A DNA stretch of 64,000 nucleotides from Marivirga lumbricoides (GTDB lineage Bacteria; Bacteroidota; Bacteroidia; Cytophagales; Cyclobacteriaceae), in assembly GCF_014636295.1 (NCBI RefSeq), contig NZ_BMEC01000012.1, forward strand, positions 124,001-188,000, read 5' to 3'. The notes beneath the pieces were generated by a model. It saw nothing but the letters and a program-made list of their open reading frames with translations, was not told where the DNA came from and made no database searches. Below, piece after piece: positions 51,722 to 61,455 of this stretch. Both the position numbers and the translations under genes were made by a program. The first letter of the stretch is position 1, and each line of letters starts with the position of its first letter.

Positions 51722-54397
51722 ATGGCCACACCTTATCAAACCACACGAAAAGCCAACGCTGAAAATTCGACAGATACTGCTCAAAGCACAGGGTACCAGG
51801 ATGCTTATCAGGAAAATGAGAGCTATGGATATAGTGAAACAACTCAAAGCAAAAACCAAGGATCCACCACATCTGCAAATTATTATGCAGTAGCTAATCA
51901 TGACAACGAACTATACAATTGGCTTTATCAGGTTCCTAACCCTACCTCCTTTCAGGATGGAATAGTTAACCTACAGCAATATAATGATCAAGGTGAACTG
52001 AAAATGTTCCCATTTGTGGTAGTTGATAATAGTGCACACCCCTGGGTAAAGGTGTATATTACTATCAACGACACCAAGAGGTTTGGCTATATCCATGCGG
52101 ACATAGCCTTACAAATGTTAGATGAGGTGGTTGTAAATAATCACAATATCAGTAATCAACCTTCCGTGGTAAAAGCTGAAGATGGTGCAAATATTTATAG
52201 GACACCAGGTGGAGAAAAACTTCAAAAAGAACCGCTTACTTTTAATGAAGAGGTTTTTGTTATATCAGTTGATGAATATGACTGGGCGCATGTAAAATAT
52301 AAAGGACAGGAAGGTTATATAAACATCACACGCTTAAATACAGGGATTCCTATGCCTGGCACAGGTTCCAAATTATATAAAATTAAGAAAGGAGATACGC
52401 TTGAAAGCATAATTAATAGCAAGTTCAAATTACAGGAAGGTGAGGACAGAAGGTTTTATGCCAATGTGCTCATGCACATTAATAACCCCGGAAATAGAGA
52501 CAACAGAGGCATATTTATTAATGAGGACTTTGATTTCTTTGGGGGCATCACTCCTTCTTATGATCGATTCCATGTAAAGGAAAATTTCCTGATCTGGATT
52601 CCGCAGAAAGCTTATGCAGATGCTTTAAAAGGAAGTATTAACTCAGGATCCTACAGAGAAGAAATTAAAAGAAAGATCAGCAGCTTTGGAGAAATTATCA
52701 GCACTGTGGTGGATGAATATTGGCCTGTAAACTGGGGGGCATTTTACGGGTCTGAGATAGGAGCCACTTTTGCTTACCCTGTAGGAGTGGATTCACAGGT
52801 TGAAACCTACTTCTTTAGAAAAGATGAGAATACTATTGCATTAAAAAAATACGACAGGTTGGCCTTAGGCTTAGACACAGGGGTAAGTGCAGGATTTTAT
52901 ATCGGAGGGAAGAACTCTAAAAAAGGATCAGCCGGGTTAGGTGCTCAGGCGGGTGCCAATGCTGAAGTAAAAGGAGCTGTTTACGGGATGGCAGAATATG
53001 AATTTCCTATTAAAGATGATGATGCTATTTTGAGTGCCTTAATGGCAATTTTAAAAGGAGATAGCACTGCAGTTAACCTTGCCACATTATTTCTGGATGC
53101 TTTAGGAGGAATGCAATTGAATCCTTCCCATTATATGACTAAAGGTAAACTGGCTTTAGGTGTTGAAGCACAGGTAAATGCAAGTGCTTCCATAGGAGCA
53201 AAAAAAGCAGGCACAGACAACCGGACGGAATCATACACCCACAAAGGAAGTAATGCCTCAGATAAACAAGCTGATAATTACGGAGGTACTGCTTTGGAAA
53301 TGATAGACCCTCTGAATAAAAAGGTTAAATTAAAAGACTTTGCTCTTAAATACTTAAATATTGGTGCTGAAGCATTGTTAAAAATTAACCCTAAAATAGG
53401 AGTAGAATTTTCCCGAAAACTAAAGCATGAGGGTGAAGTGGTCTCTGTAAGTGAGCAGACCATGGACATATTTATTGAGATGGGAACTCAGGCTAAGTTG
53501 CAGGCTAATTTATCTGTTTTAGGAAAATTAGGGCCCGTTTTTGACAGAGGTATGGGTTTAAAAATGAGCTTTACAGCCAAATCAGGAGAAGAATGGTCAG
53601 CCCCAACATTTAGCTTATACACTATGAGTGGAGAGCTTGACTATTATGATGGCGGAGGTGCTTCGCAAGCCGAGTTAGATTTGGGTAGTGATATAAAATC
53701 AGTTGGTGATACCTTAAAAAATATAAAAGATGCTGACTTTATTAGTTTGGTAAAGGACATCAAATTTACTAAACGCGCAGTAATAGCCGGCTTTATGAGC
53801 AGATCGGCCAGGATAGCAAAGACTAAATCTGATGAGCAAAAACACTCTCAAAAAGCAGACTACAATAACTTCCTGCTCACTTCAGAGGCATATTTGGATG
53901 TGGTGGTAGATTTGGGGAAAGTAGAAGAACAAGTTTTAAGCGACATAAAAGATTTAGTTAAGGAGTCATTTGCTGGAGATTCCATTTCAGAACGTTTTTT
54001 AAATGGTTTAAAAACTATCATCGATTGGAGTAAAGGAACATTAGAGTCTATAAGAGGAAATGGTAGTCTCCCAACAAATCAACTATTTATGAAATTTACT
54101 TCTTTATTAAATAAAGCTATTCAGTCAGACATTTTTCCTTCGGTTATATTCCATGCGCGTATTGGAGCTGGTTTTGCAGCCGGGGCTAATTTAGCCTTAG
54201 GAGCTAAAGTTAAACTTTCTGGCAGTATTGCAGGCGGATTTGTATTTGAAATGGACGTAAAAGATTTGTTAAAAGATTTTATCAGAGGAGAAAAGACCCA
54301 AGACTTTATTGCTCAATTTAATCAGGACAACCCTACCATTAATAATGAAGTTGCTACTGAACTGGAAAATCAGTTTAGATCTTTAATTGATAGTTAG
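51722..54397 (+). CDS. Candidate eCIS cargo/effector: SH3b-LysM protein with Gly/Ala-rich C-terminal region
   Basis: The 891-residue protein has no signal peptide, as expected for a particle-loaded cargo. A low-complexity Ser/Thr/Gln/Tyr tail (1-55) precedes two SH3-like beta units (about 95-130 and 148-205), a LysM-like segment (about 217-295, LYKIKKGDTLESI...NFLIWIP), then a region with no family match (300-891). It contains alternating small-residue strands (ALGLDTGVSAGFYIGG, GLGAQAGANAEVKGAVYG, IGAGFAAGANLALGAKVKLS) resembling membrane beta-hairpins of pore formers. It is the last gene of the operon, three bases after the ATPase. Alternatives: structural baseplate part or peptidoglycan-binding anchor. 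Confidence 0.6.
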   Translation: MATPYQTTRKANAENSTDTAQSTGYQDAYQENESYGYSETTQSKNQGSTTSANYYAVANHDNELYNWLYQVPNPTSFQDGIVNLQQYNDQGELKMFPFVVVDNSAHPWVKVYITINDTKRFGYIHADIALQMLDEVVVNNHNISNQPSVVKAEDGANIYRTPGGEKLQKEPLTFNEEVFVISVDEYDWAHVKYKGQEGYINITRLNTGIPMPGTGSKLYKIKKGDTLESIINSKFKLQEGEDRRFYANVLMHINNPGNRDNRGIFINEDFDFFGGITPSYDRFHVKENFLIWIPQKAYADALKGSINSGSYREEIKRKISSFGEIISTVVDEYWPVNWGAFYGSEIGATFAYPVGVDSQVETYFFRKDENTIALKKYDRLALGLDTGVSAGFYIGGKNSKKGSAGLGAQAGANAEVKGAVYGMAEYEFPIKDDDAILSALMAILKGDSTAVNLATLFLDALGGMQLNPSHYMTKGKLALGVEAQVNASASIGAKKAGTDNRTESYTHKGSNASDKQADNYGGTALEMIDPLNKKVKLKDFALKYLNIGAEALLKINPKIGVEFSRKLKHEGEVVSVSEQTMDIFIEMGTQAKLQANLSVLGKLGPVFDRGMGLKMSFTAKSGEEWSAPTFSLYTMSGELDYYDGGGASQAELDLGSDIKSVGDTLKNIKDADFISLVKDIKFTKRAVIAGFMSRSARIAKTKSDEQKHSQKADYNNFLLTSEAYLDVVVDLGKVEEQVLSDIKDLVKESFAGDSISERFLNGLKTIIDWSKGTLESIRGNGSLPTNQLFMKFTSLLNKAIQSDIFPSVIFHARIGAGFAAGANLALGAKVKLSGSIAGGFVFEMDVKDLLKDFIRGEKTQDFIAQFNQDNPTINNEVATELENQFRSLIDS

Positions 54398-54413
54398 TAA
54401 TTATTAAAACCTG

Positions 54414-55760
54414 CTATTTCTGAATATACTCATTTCCATGAATATCTACATAATAATAAATACCATCTTTTTTAACTTGAATCAAACCATCTTCTCCAAA
54501 AGCATCATCTGAAAACTCCTGGTAAACTATTGGTAAAATTTCATTTCCCATATAATCAATAACTCCTTTTGTACTGGGGTCGGTACTAAAATCCAAAAGC
54601 TTAAGAAACTCATTTTGCTTTAAATCAAAAAAAGAATCCAATTGATATTCCGATGAAAATAATATTTTCCCCTCTGCATTTATTAATTCAGTCGCTTGTT
54701 TTTCGTTAGGTCTTCTTGCTTTAAACTGATTCTGATAATAATAGGTAATATATTCGTATTGAGGCTCAACTGTCCACTCTCCTTTGTCATTTATAATTCC
54801 CACCAATGTTTGACCTGTGCTGTCTTTTATACTGGCAACAGCATGCCCTTCATGAAATTGATCAATATTATGGAATGAAGAAGTCTCAAGCTCTTCCCCT
54901 GAGTTAATATTAATAAGCCCATATTTAAACTGCGGATATTCTCCTCTTGCTATAATTCCTACCTCTGGATGGCTATTAATTAGAAAGGCATACTGACTTA
55001 AATCCAAAACTTCCTCCCCTGTCGTGTTTATCAAGTAATTTCTATCACCATTTTGCACCCATGCTCTTCCGTATATAAACGTATTACTTTCATCAAAAGT
55101 CTCCTGAATAAATCGATGGAGATTTGTGTCTAAATAAAGATATCTCCCATTTTTTTTGCACCAGATGTGAGGAAAACCTCCATCTCTATTAATGTATTCT
55201 AACCTTTCATATTCAAATGGGAGGATGATTTTTCCGGTGGCATCTACATAGCCCAATTTACCTTCCAGTCTGGCTAAATACCATCCTAATTCTTTTATAT
55301 AGCCCATACGCTCAAAGCCAATAGGAATCACTTCATTACCCACGGTATCAATGATGCCCCATTGGCCACCCAATAATTGTACCTGCCAGTGGCCCGGATG
55401 GCCTGAAGGTGCCATACGCGTATACTTAAAATCAGTAATATAATTTCCTTCCCTGTCAATCATGGCAATGGCTTCTTCTGCATTATTCAATACAGGCGCT
55501 CTGGTCCCGGAAAAAGGATAAGCCATAGGCCATTGTGGCTCAATCACCATTTCACCAGCTTTGTTCACGTAGCCAAATAAGCTATCCTTGGTGCGAAAAG
55601 GAATTAATATATCATCTGCCAATTTAAAGGTATCTGCTAATGGTGAATCATGCTTTTTAGATGAATTCATGGTTAATGATGCTTTATTGGTTGAGTTTTG
55701 CTTTTGACATGCACTGGCGGCACAAAGGATTGAAATAAAAAAAAATAATAAGCTTCGCAT
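54414..55760 (-). CDS. WG-repeat lipoprotein
   Basis: From the ATG at 55760 (an upstream ATG at 55787 precedes a less probable signal) the 448-residue product has a lipoprotein signal (ILCAASACQK) followed by WG repeats, e.g. DSLFGYVNKAGEMVIEPQWP, QWGIIDTVGNEVIPIGFERM, KLGYVDATGKIILPFEYERL and GIYYYVDIHGNEYIQK. WG-repeat proteins are surface-exposed beta proteins of unknown function in Bacteroidota. It converges on the eCIS operon with 16 bases between stops, so it is not part of that transcript. Confidence 0.87.
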   Translation of the reverse strand: MRSLLFFFISILCAASACQKQNSTNKASLTMNSSKKHDSPLADTFKLADDILIPFRTKDSLFGYVNKAGEMVIEPQWPMAYPFSGTRAPVLNNAEEAIAMIDREGNYITDFKYTRMAPSGHPGHWQVQLLGGQWGIIDTVGNEVIPIGFERMGYIKELGWYLARLEGKLGYVDATGKIILPFEYERLEYINRDGGFPHIWCKKNGRYLYLDTNLHRFIQETFDESNTFIYGRAWVQNGDRNYLINTTGEEVLDLSQYAFLINSHPEVGIIARGEYPQFKYGLININSGEELETSSFHNIDQFHEGHAVASIKDSTGQTLVGIINDKGEWTVEPQYEYITYYYQNQFKARRPNEKQATELINAEGKILFSSEYQLDSFFDLKQNEFLKLLDFSTDPSTKGVIDYMGNEILPIVYQEFSDDAFGEDGLIQVKKDGIYYYVDIHGNEYIQK

Positions 55761-55925
55761 GGTTTGGCTCCAAATGTTCAGGGTCAAAAATAAAGGTTTA
55801 TTTTAAGATTGAAAATAAGAAGCAGGCTTATTAAGTCTTATTGAATACCGCAAGAAGACAGCCCTAAAACTTCTCAACAGAATCCTGCTGGATTCGTATT
55901 CCTTATTAATAATTGATCAATAAAA

Positions 55926-56330
55926 ATGGGGAACAAAAAATCCGCTTATGTATTGGCACGCCTTCCTATAGGCTTTAGCTTTTTAGGACATGGAATTGTA
56001 CGCTTACCAAAATTAGCCGCATTTGCTCAGGGAATGGCTGAATCATTTAATAACACTTTTTTACCTCCTGACCTAGTGCTTCTTTTTGCTTATGTACTTC
56101 CGGTGGTGGAACTTTTAATAGGTTTGTTACTCATTTCAGGCATAGCCATTCGGCAAACTACCATAGCAGGCGTACTATTGATCTGCCTTTTAATATTCGG
56201 ATCAAGTTTGCAGGAAAATTGGTCAGCTGTAGCTACACAAATGTTCTACGGACTATATCTCTCCCTACTCCATTTGTTTAACAAAGAAAATAATTATTCA
56301 CTTTTCAATAGTAAAAATAAAATTCAATGA
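55926..56330 (+). CDS. DoxX-family membrane protein
   Basis: The 134-residue protein starts with helix VLARLPIGFSFLGHGIVRLPKL, whose GHG motif is typical of DoxX/DoxD-like proteins, and has about four membrane helices (YVLPVVELLIGLLLISGIAI, TTIAGVLLICLLIFGSSLQE). DoxX relatives are linked to redox or thiol stress in some bacteria; the biochemical role is not settled. It overlaps the following SDR gene by 4 bases, so the two form an operon. Confidence 0.82.
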   Translation: MGNKKSAYVLARLPIGFSFLGHGIVRLPKLAAFAQGMAESFNNTFLPPDLVLLFAYVLPVVELLIGLLLISGIAIRQTTIAGVLLICLLIFGSSLQENWSAVATQMFYGLYLSLLHLFNKENNYSLFNSKNKIQ

Positions 56331-57121
56331 ATTTACAATTAGAAAATAAAACAGCATTAGTAACAGGTTCTACCGCAGGCATAGGATATGCCATTGCCAA
56401 ACAATTAGCTTCGGAAGGAGCAATTGTTACCATAAATGGTAGAAAGGAAGAATCACTGATTGAGGCAATAGATCGCTTAAAGAAGGAGACCGGCAATGAA
56501 AACATCAATGGAATAGCAGCTGACTTTGCTAAAAAAGAAGAGGTTACTCATTTAATAAAATCTATTCCTGATGTAGATATACTTATTAACAATGTAGGAA
56601 TTTTCAATGAAGTCGATTTTGCTGACATTACTGATGAAGAATGGTCTGAGGTCTTTGAAATTAATGTAATGAGTGGAGTGAGACTTTCCAGGCATTACTT
56701 TCCTAAAATGATGCAGAAAAATGAGGGAAGAATTATTTTTATAAGTAGTGAGTCCGCATTAAATATCCCAACTGAAATGATTCATTATGGAATGACTAAA
56801 ACTGCGCAACTCTCTATTTCAAGAGGCTTAGCCCGTTTAACCAAAGGAAGTAATGTAACTGTAAATGCTATATTACCAGGGCCAACCTGGAGCAGAGCTA
56901 ATGAAAATGGTTTGAAAGCTCAGGCAGAAAAGGAAGGCAAAACGTTGGAGGAGGTTTTAAGAGATTTCTTTGAGAAAAGAAGGCCAACTTCCCTCACACA
57001 AAAATTCGCCTCTACGGAAGAAGTAGCTTACCTGGTGGCTTATGTGGCAAGCCCACTTTCAGCTGCAACCAATGGTGCCTCTCTAAGAGTAGATGGAGGT
57101 GTAGTTAATTCTATTGTCTGA
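56327..57121 (+). CDS. Short-chain dehydrogenase/reductase (SDR) family oxidoreductase
   Basis: The 264-residue protein has the glycine-rich NAD(P) motif TGSTAGIGYAIAKQLASEGA near the N-terminus, NNVGIF in the place of NNAG, and the catalytic triad Ser (IISSESALNIP), Tyr and Lys (YGMTKTA). An Arg (NGRKEESL) after the second beta strand suggests NADP use. The substrate cannot be read from sequence. It is translationally coupled to the DoxX-type gene. Confidence 0.93.
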   Translation: MNLQLENKTALVTGSTAGIGYAIAKQLASEGAIVTINGRKEESLIEAIDRLKKETGNENINGIAADFAKKEEVTHLIKSIPDVDILINNVGIFNEVDFADITDEEWSEVFEINVMSGVRLSRHYFPKMMQKNEGRIIFISSESALNIPTEMIHYGMTKTAQLSISRGLARLTKGSNVTVNAILPGPTWSRANENGLKAQAEKEGKTLEEVLRDFFEKRRPTSLTQKFASTEEVAYLVAYVASPLSAATNGASLRVDGGVVNSIV

Positions 57122-57269
57122 TGAGACTTAATTTATTCATCAAAAACATTAAATCAATGTCATTTTGTCTTTATTTTATCTAATTTCAACAAAATATAGG
57201 ACAATTAGTCAGGTTATTCAGATTGGTTTTTAGTTTGTTAACTAAAGATAAAACCTAAAAAACGAAACA

Positions 57270-59894
57270 ATGAACTTAAATGAATATACCATAAAGTCTC
57301 AGGAAGCCATACAAAAGGCAGCTGAGATGGCGCAGTCCAATGGGCAGCAAGCCATTGAAACGGGACATTTATTGAAAGCCATTCAGCAGACAGATGAGAA
57401 TGTGCTTTCATTTATCTATAAAAAACTTAATATCAATAAAGGCCTGATGGAAAACAGGTTGGAAGAATTATTTGGAGGCTATCCAAAAGTAAGTGGCTCT
57501 CAACCTTATCTTTCTAATGACGCACATAAAGCACTCACCGAATCCAAGAAGTTTCTAAAGGAATTTAAAGATGAATATGTGGCTATTGAGCATCTCCTTT
57601 TAGGTCTTCTAAAATCAGGAGATAAGGTAAGTGCCCTGCTAAAAGATGCAGGTTTCGGTGAAAAGGACCTGATTAAAGCCATAAAAGAGTTACGTGGAGG
57701 GGATTCTGTGAAAGATCAAAATGCGGAATCTAAATATCGTTCTTTAGAGCGCTATTCCATTAACCTGAATGAACTGGCTAAAAGTGGTAAAATTGACCCG
57801 GTAATTGGCCGGGATGAAGAGATCAGGCGAGTATTGCAGATACTTTCCCGAAGAACAAAAAACAACCCTATACTTTTAGGAGAACCGGGAGTAGGTAAAA
57901 CTGCTATTGTTGAGGGTATGGCTCAAAGAATGGTCGATGGCGATGTGCCTGAAAACCTTCGCGACAAAATCCTTATCTCTTTGGATATGGGATTACTGGT
58001 AGCCGGAGCCAAGTACAAAGGCGAATTTGAAGAAAGACTAAAGTCAGTAATCAAAGAAGTTACTGACTCCAATGGACAGATTATTCTTTTCATTGATGAA
58101 ATCCATACGTTGATTGGAGCCGGAGGAGGTGAAGGCGCAATGGATGCAGCAAACTTGCTAAAGCCAGCTTTGGCAAGAGGAGAGTTACATGCAATTGGTG
58201 CTACTACTTTAAAAGAGTATCAGAAATATGTAGAAAAGGATAAAGCACTGGAAAGAAGATTTCAGGCGGTGATGGTAGACGAGCCTTCTCAGGAAGATGC
58301 TATCTCAATTCTGCGCGGAATAAAAGACAAGTATGAGGTGCATCACGGTGTACGCATAAAAGATGATGCGGTAATTGCGGCTGTTGAACTTTCTACACGC
58401 TATATTTCAGACAGATTTTTGCCTGATAAAGCCATTGATTTGATGGATGAAGCTGCTGCTAAAATGCGAATTGAAATAGATTCTTTACCTGAAGAACTGG
58501 ATGAATTAAACAGAAAAATCATGCAGTTGGAAATTGAGCGGGAGGCAATGAGGCGTGAGAAAAATAAGGATAAAGAATCTGTTATTAACAGAGAATTAGC
58601 GGATCTTGATGAGAGAAGAAAAGACTTACGTGCCAAATGGGGAAGTGAGAAAGAAGTAATTCAGGGCATTCAACACCAGAAGGAGCATATTGATAAGCTG
58701 AAATTAGAAGCCGAACAGGCTGAACGTGCAGGTGATTTTGGTAGAGTAGCTGAAATACGCTACGGAAAATTAACGGAAGCTGAAGCTAAGCTGAACGAAT
58801 TTCAGACTAAGATGAAAGAAATGCAATCTTCCAGCAGTCCTCTTTTGAAAGAAGAAGTGGGAGCAGAAGAGATTGCTGATGTGGTAGCTCGCTGGACAGG
58901 AATCCCTGTGACAAAGATGTTGCAAAGTGATAGAGAAAAACTGTTACATCTGGAAGAGGAATTAGGTAAAAGAGTGGCAGGACAGAAAGAAGCAATTGCG
59001 GCTTTATCCGATGCTGTAAGAAGAAGCCGAGCAGGTTTGCAGGACCCCCGAAAACCAATAGGCTCCTTTATTTTTATGGGAACCACCGGTGTGGGTAAAA
59101 CTGAGCTGGCGAAAGCGCTGGCAGAATACCTGTTCAACGATGAAAATGCAATGGTTAGGATTGACATGTCTGAGTATCAGGAAAGGCATTCTGTGAGCAG
59201 ACTGGTGGGTGCGCCTCCGGGCTATGTTGGTTATGATGAAGGTGGGCAGCTCACTGAAGCAGTGAGAAGAAAACCTTATTCAGTGATTTTGCTGGATGAG
59301 ATTGAAAAGGCACATCCTGATACGTTTAACATTTTGTTGCAAGTGCTGGATGATGGAAGACTTACCGACAATAAAGGCAGGTTAGCCAATTTTAAAAACA
59401 CCATCATCATCATGACTACCAACATTGGCTCTGCTTTAATCCAGGAAAGGTTAAGTCTGGAAAATTTTGAAGGAGATGAATGGAAAAAGGAACAAATTCT
59501 GACTGAAACCAGGAACGAAGTATATGAGCTATTGAAGCGATCAGTAAAGCCGGAATTCCTCAACAGGATTGACGAAACCATTATGTTTGAACCACTTAAT
59601 ACCGATATTTTAAGGCAGATCGTAAGCATTCAGTGGAAAGACATCCAAAAGCGATTGAAGGAAAATGGAATCCAGGTTGATGCTACACCGGAGGTATTGG
59701 ATTATCTTGGAAGAATAGGTTATGATCCTCAGTTTGGAGCCAGACCACTGAAAAGGTTAATTCAAAAAACCATTTTGAACACTCTTTCAAAACAGATACT
59801 GGCAGGTGAAATTAGTAATGATAGCACTGTTTTGGTAGAGATGGAAAACGGTGAGATTGCCTTTAAAAACGTAGAGGATATTGAGATAGAGTAA
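57270..59894 (+). CDS. clpB: ClpB disaggregase
   Basis: The 874-residue AAA+ chaperone shows a Clp N domain (residues 1-145), AAA-1 with Walker A GEPGVGKT (204-211), a long coiled-coil middle domain (about 405-530, typical of ClpB and absent from ClpA), and AAA-2 with Walker A GTTGVGKT (604-611) and the C-terminal [13 protein letters not shown] segment. It rescues aggregated proteins together with DnaK. Length matches other ClpB proteins. It is monocistronic with a terminator; heat-shock control is expected, but no specific operator was identified. Confidence 0.97.
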   Translation: MNLNEYTIKSQEAIQKAAEMAQSNGQQAIETGHLLKAIQQTDENVLSFIYKKLNINKGLMENRLEELFGGYPKVSGSQPYLSNDAHKALTESKKFLKEFKDEYVAIEHLLLGLLKSGDKVSALLKDAGFGEKDLIKAIKELRGGDSVKDQNAESKYRSLERYSINLNELAKSGKIDPVIGRDEEIRRVLQILSRRTKNNPILLGEPGVGKTAIVEGMAQRMVDGDVPENLRDKILISLDMGLLVAGAKYKGEFEERLKSVIKEVTDSNGQIILFIDEIHTLIGAGGGEGAMDAANLLKPALARGELHAIGATTLKEYQKYVEKDKALERRFQAVMVDEPSQEDAISILRGIKDKYEVHHGVRIKDDAVIAAVELSTRYISDRFLPDKAIDLMDEAAAKMRIEIDSLPEELDELNRKIMQLEIEREAMRREKNKDKESVINRELADLDERRKDLRAKWGSEKEVIQGIQHQKEHIDKLKLEAEQAERAGDFGRVAEIRYGKLTEAEAKLNEFQTKMKEMQSSSSPLLKEEVGAEEIADVVARWTGIPVTKMLQSDREKLLHLEEELGKRVAGQKEAIAALSDAVRRSRAGLQDPRKPIGSFIFMGTTGVGKTELAKALAEYLFNDENAMVRIDMSEYQERHSVSRLVGAPPGYVGYDEGGQLTEAVRRKPYSVILLDEIEKAHPDTFNILLQVLDDGRLTDNKGRLANFKNTIIIMTTNIGSALIQERLSLENFEGDEWKKEQILTETRNEVYELLKRSVKPEFLNRIDETIMFEPLNTDILRQIVSIQWKDIQKRLKENGIQVDATPEVLDYLGRIGYDPQFGARPLKRLIQKTILNTLSKQILAGEISNDSTVLVEMENGEIAFKNVEDIEIE

Positions 59895-59915
59895 ATCTTT
59901 AAATATCAATCCGTA

Positions 59916-59951
59916 AAAAGCCGTGGCAAAAGATTTTGTCACGGTTTTTTT
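59916..59951 (+). terminator. Terminator of clpB
   Basis: A stem of about 9 to 11 bp (ccgtggcaaaa 59921-59931 with ttttgtcacgg 59934-59944, one G-U pair, innermost A-T pairs opened to give a loop) is followed by T7. It lies 21 bases after the clpB stop. Confidence 0.85.
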
Positions 59952-60110
59952 AATCAGCAGAGAGCAAGTAAGCAAATCCTGTTGCTCAGGTTCTTGTATG
60001 ATATTACATTTTACTATTTAAAAGCAGTTTTATCGTTTGAGAGTAGTCTAAAGCACAGAAATTAAGTGTTAGTTTGTTTGCTTTTGTGTGATTATGCTCT
60101 TAAAGCACTT

Positions 60111-60139
60111 CATACTTTTTCCATTGATGAAAAAGTATG
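60111..60139. repeat. 11-bp perfect inverted repeat in the clpB downstream region
   Basis: catactttttc (60111-60121) pairs with gaaaaagtatg (60129-60139) around a 7-base loop. It is followed by aaaaaatcta and then C-rich sequence. It is too far from clpB to be its terminator and resembles pieces of dispersed intergenic repeats of Bacteroidota. Confidence 0.6.
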
Positions 60140-60498
60140 CAAAAAATCTAGGTAAAATGATGCTTCTACCCACAATGCCCACGCTATCCCGCCATTTTAC
60201 CCTCCCTCCCGCTTTTTCGCTTATGGCGAAACTGGGGGAGTTAGTCCTTAATAATTTCTGAAATAACTTCCGCCAATAAACGTCAGGGAACCTGTTTTCC
60301 TACAACTTACATTAGTAGGTTAAAATGAATGAATTGGGAATAACTGGGAGGAGAAAATGAACAAATATACAACTACAAGAAAACTTAAGCAGATTAAACA
60401 AATTTGCTTTAATTTATTTAGTGCAGCATGTGCAACCGGGAATTCTGCTAAAGCGTTTTGCAATTACCAAAAACACACGCTCAACTTCACTATAAGAT

Positions 60499-61455
60499 AT
60501 GCAACTAGGCTACCACGCTTCCCACGAACAATTTACACCACAACACTTATTAAAACTGGTGCAAAAAGCTGAAAAAGCAGGTTTTCAAGCAATACTTTCT
60601 TCGGATCATTTCCATCCCTGGAGCAATAACCAGGGTGAAAGTGGCTTTGCGTGGAGCTGGTTAGGTGCTGCTATGCAGGTTACTAATTTGGAATTTGGTA
60701 TTGTTAATGCACCCGGACAGCGTTACCATCCAGCAATAATTGCTCAGGCAATGGCTACTTTAGATGCTATGTTTCCAAAAAGGATATGGCTGGCAGCAGG
60801 GAGCGGCCAGGCTGTAAACGAAAGTATTACAGGAGATAAATGGCCTTCTAAAGAAGAGAGAAATACTCGTTTAAAGGAATCTGTTGAAGTAATGCGTAAA
60901 CTCTGGAAAGGAGATTATGTAACTCATAAAGGAATGATAAGAGTAGAAAATGCTAAGTTATTTACAAAGCCCACTCACACTCCCACTGTTTTTGGCGCTG
61001 CGTTAACTGAAAAAACTGCTAATTGGGTAGCTGAATGGGCCGATGGTATGATCACGGTCTCTAAGCCACTTGATGAACTTAAAAAGATGGTCTCAGCCTT
61101 TCAGGAAAATGGTGGCACAAAGCCTATGACACTGAAAGTACAAGTATCATATGCCGAATCAGAAGAAGAAGAAGCCTTAGATGGAGCATGGCATCAATGG
61201 AGAAATAACATTTTCCCCAGCAAACTTCTGGCTAATTTGGAAACACCCGAACAATTTGAAGCGCTTGGTGAAAAAGTAAGAAGAGAAGATTTAAGAGACC
61301 ATGTAATAATAGCCAATAAGCCTGAACCACTTATTGAGAAAATAAAGGCATTTTCGGAGATGGGGTTTGATAGAATCTTCATTCACAATGTAAATGAAGA
61401 TCAGGAAAAATTTATTGAGTTTTTTGGTAAGAAAGTAATTCCAGCGTTCCAATAA
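60499..61455 (+). CDS. Luciferase-like flavin-dependent oxidoreductase (non-F420 type)
   Basis: The 318-residue protein begins MQLGYHASHEQFTPQHLLKL and shows ILSSDHFHPW, FGIVNAPGQRYHPAIIAQAM, ATLDAMFPKRIWLAAGSGQA and EWADGMITVSKP, fitting the TIM-barrel luciferase-like (LLM) superfamily. Proteins of this subgroup resemble F420-dependent enzymes but occur in organisms without F420 and are thought to use FMN. The substrate is unknown. It stands between two repeat-like non-coding stretches. Confidence 0.85.
   Translation: MQLGYHASHEQFTPQHLLKLVQKAEKAGFQAILSSDHFHPWSNNQGESGFAWSWLGAAMQVTNLEFGIVNAPGQRYHPAIIAQAMATLDAMFPKRIWLAAGSGQAVNESITGDKWPSKEERNTRLKESVEVMRKLWKGDYVTHKGMIRVENAKLFTKPTHTPTVFGAALTEKTANWVAEWADGMITVSKPLDELKKMVSAFQENGGTKPMTLKVQVSYAESEEEEALDGAWHQWRNNIFPSKLLANLETPEQFEALGEKVRREDLRDHVIIANKPEPLIEKIKAFSEMGFDRIFIHNVNEDQEKFIEFFGKKVIPAFQ

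Larger units (their letters stand above)
59895..60498 (+). other. Gene-free stretch after clpB with terminator and palindromes
   Basis: About 600 bases containing the clpB terminator and, from 60100 to 60300, an 11-bp inverted repeat and relatively GC-rich, C-tract-bearing DNA (ccctccctcc). A 71-codon open frame (60357-60572) overlaps the next gene in another frame and has no motif, so it is not called. Confidence 0.5.

Noticed and set aside
32345-54397. Reading the tail-like operon as a prophage
   Set aside because: No capsid, portal, terminase, integrase, holin or attachment repeat; AAA+ ATPase, Pvc16-, Pvc7- and DUF5908-like genes mark an eCIS.
54414-55760. WG-repeat lipoprotein as eCIS immunity or regulator
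   Set aside because: It is convergent, has a lipoprotein signal and belongs to a family spread widely outside eCIS loci; adjacency alone is not enough.
60357-60572. 71-codon open frame upstream of the LLM oxidoreductase
   Set aside because: Its 3' part overlaps the real gene start in another frame; translation looks random.
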